Shown here piece by piece: positions 63,261 to 64,000 of a stretch of DNA of 64,000 nucleotides. The notes beneath the pieces are model-generated. The model made no database searches. It was not told the DNA's origin and was given only the letters and a program-made list of their open reading frames with translations. Numbering within the stretch: the first letter of the stretch is position 1; each line of letters starts with the position of its first letter. The DNA comes from Kibdelosporangium philippinense. GTDB taxonomy: Bacteria; Actinomycetota; Actinomycetes; Mycobacteriales; Pseudonocardiaceae. A program made the position numbers and the translations under genes. The stretch is from the NCBI RefSeq assembly GCF_021390435.2, contig NZ_JAJVCN010000001.1, positions 620,001 to 684,000 of the forward strand, in the 5' to 3' direction.

Positions 63261-64000
63261 CGGCGCACCGCCCTGTCGAGCAGGTCGAGGAAGGAGCGGT
63301 TGAGCGCGGCGGTGTCCTTCGGTCGCATCGGCCGCCTTGACTGCAGCAGCGCGTGCACATACAAGGATTCCACGGTCAGCTCGGCGAGCTTCTTGTCGGT
63401 CAGCTCGGAAAGCCTTTGCACCAGAGGATTACGTGTGTTCAGCACGAGTTGCTGGCTCGCGGTCGACGCCGGTTCGGCGAGCTGCCCGAGCAACTCCGCC
63501 CACAGCGGGTCGGCCTCCGCGCTGATCTCCGCGGTGTCACGCTGCCGTTCCCGGTCGGCATCCGTGATCAACAAGGCGGGCAACGAAACCGGGTCGAACT
63601 CCCGCGGCACGGCCTCGCAGTCGTGCCTGTCCAGCACGCCCTGCGCGAGCTGCAGGCTGGTCCGCAACTCGGCCTCGATCGCCGGATCCGGCCGGTCCAT
63701 GGTCGCGAGCAGCTCGCTGGGCACGACCCGGCGCGTCGTGGCAGGACCGTCGACCTCGCTGAGACGCCGCATCAACTCCGAGTCGTACGCGTACCCGGCG
63801 TTCAACAAGCCAAGACCCTGCGCCTGGGCAACCGGAGCGAGCTGACGGAACTCGTCCACATCTGAGGTGAACAAAATGGTGTTGTAGCGACGGCGGAACT
63901 GACGCAACGTCACGTTCCCGTCAGTGGTCTCGAACGGCAGCCAGTGCTCGACGAGCCGGAGCAGCTCGTCGTCGACCAGGGCCACCGACTTCATCCCCAG
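63257..64000 (-). CDS. HSP90 (HtpG)-family protein, C-terminal part (runs off window)
   Basis: The last ~248 codons are visible and the frame is open to the window edge; an ATG at 63994 is probably internal. The middle-domain-like opening (FETTDGNVTLRQFRRRYNTILFTSDVDEFRQLAPVAQAQGLGLLNAGYAYDSELM) and the dimerisation-like end (NTRNPLVQRLSEL, ALLQSRRPMRPKDTAALNRSFLDLLDRA) fit the short HSP90-family proteins of actinobacteria. The N-terminal GHKL ATPase lies outside the window. Confidence 0.75.
   Translation of the reverse strand: MGMKSVALVDDELLRLVEHWLPFETTDGNVTLRQFRRRYNTILFTSDVDEFRQLAPVAQAQGLGLLNAGYAYDSELMRRLSEVDGPATTRRVVPSELLATMDRPDPAIEAELRTSLQLAQGVLDRHDCEAVPREFDPVSLPALLITDADRERQRDTAEISAEADPLWAELLGQLAEPASTASQQLVLNTRNPLVQRLSELTDKKLAELTVESLYVHALLQSRRPMRPKDTAALNRSFLDLLDRAVRR

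Overview
The window is high-GC actinobacterial DNA. It most resembles a member of the Pseudonocardiales (Amycolatopsis / Lentzea / Kibdelosporangium type). Supporting signs are an MBL hydrolase gene beside uvrA followed further on by infC-rpmI-rplT-tsnR (the order known from mycobacteria), an actinobacterial-type LexA box at uvrA, a mycothiol-dependent isomerase family protein, and a DasR-type operator. The genus is inference; no taxonomic search was possible.

Region 1 (1-17170) is an accessory island built from modules. At its right edge is an intact MBL-fold hydrolase gene on the minus strand (17170-17847). To its left are five truncated copies of the last ~63 codons of that gene, all in the same orientation and all broken at the same codon (Asp163 of the GDSLFPGG motif), with a shared ~20 bp sequence just beyond the break. 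Each copy is separated from the next by different cargo: VapBC, a DUF4143 ATPase-nuclease, a Uma2-type nuclease, a large 2OG-Fe(II) oxygenase plus an IS5-disrupted gene, a second DUF4143 ATPase with an unknown gene, then a second copy of the oxygenase with an XRE-ImmA/PIN toxin-antitoxin pair. This looks like repeated capture of cargo at the 3' end of one gene. No integrase is present in the window. Promoter regions in the island hold three different tandem arrays, each with a 22-23 bp period, two of them directly upstream of the DUF4143 ATPase genes.

Region 2 (17.2-31.3 kb) is mostly core: MBL hydrolase, acyltransferase, MDMPI-like protein, uvrA with SOS box, a frameshifted membrane-anchored gene, a lipoprotein, an ECF sigma / anti-sigma pair (the anti-sigma lacks one zinc-motif cysteine), a SRPBCC protein, and a dctA dicarboxylate transporter with a CitA/DcuS-type kinase and response regulator.

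Region 3 (31.3-49.2 kb) reads as an amino-sugar / aldonic-acid catabolic district: GH20 hexosaminidase, sugar ABC importer without its own ATPase, a DasR-like operator, secreted beta-propeller lactonase, GntP permease, KDPG aldolase, N-acyl-D-amino acid deacylase, fold-III PLP deaminase, KDG kinase, IclR regulator, RidA and a secreted bicovalent-FAD oxidase. Together these could oxidise GlcNAc or chitobiose outside the cell and take the resulting acid through 2-keto-3-deoxygluconate to pyruvate. The functional link is inference from gene content and shared operator-like sequences.

Region 4 (49-64 kb) holds a TetR/SnoaL divergent pair, a repeat lipoprotein, DUF1844-infC-rpmI-rplT-tsnR (infC appears to start with ATC and tsnR with CTG), two tandem secreted subtilases, and a TPR protein / HSP90-like operon that runs off the right end. 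Five members of a ~45 bp palindrome family with compensating stem changes sit at gene ends only in regions 2-4.
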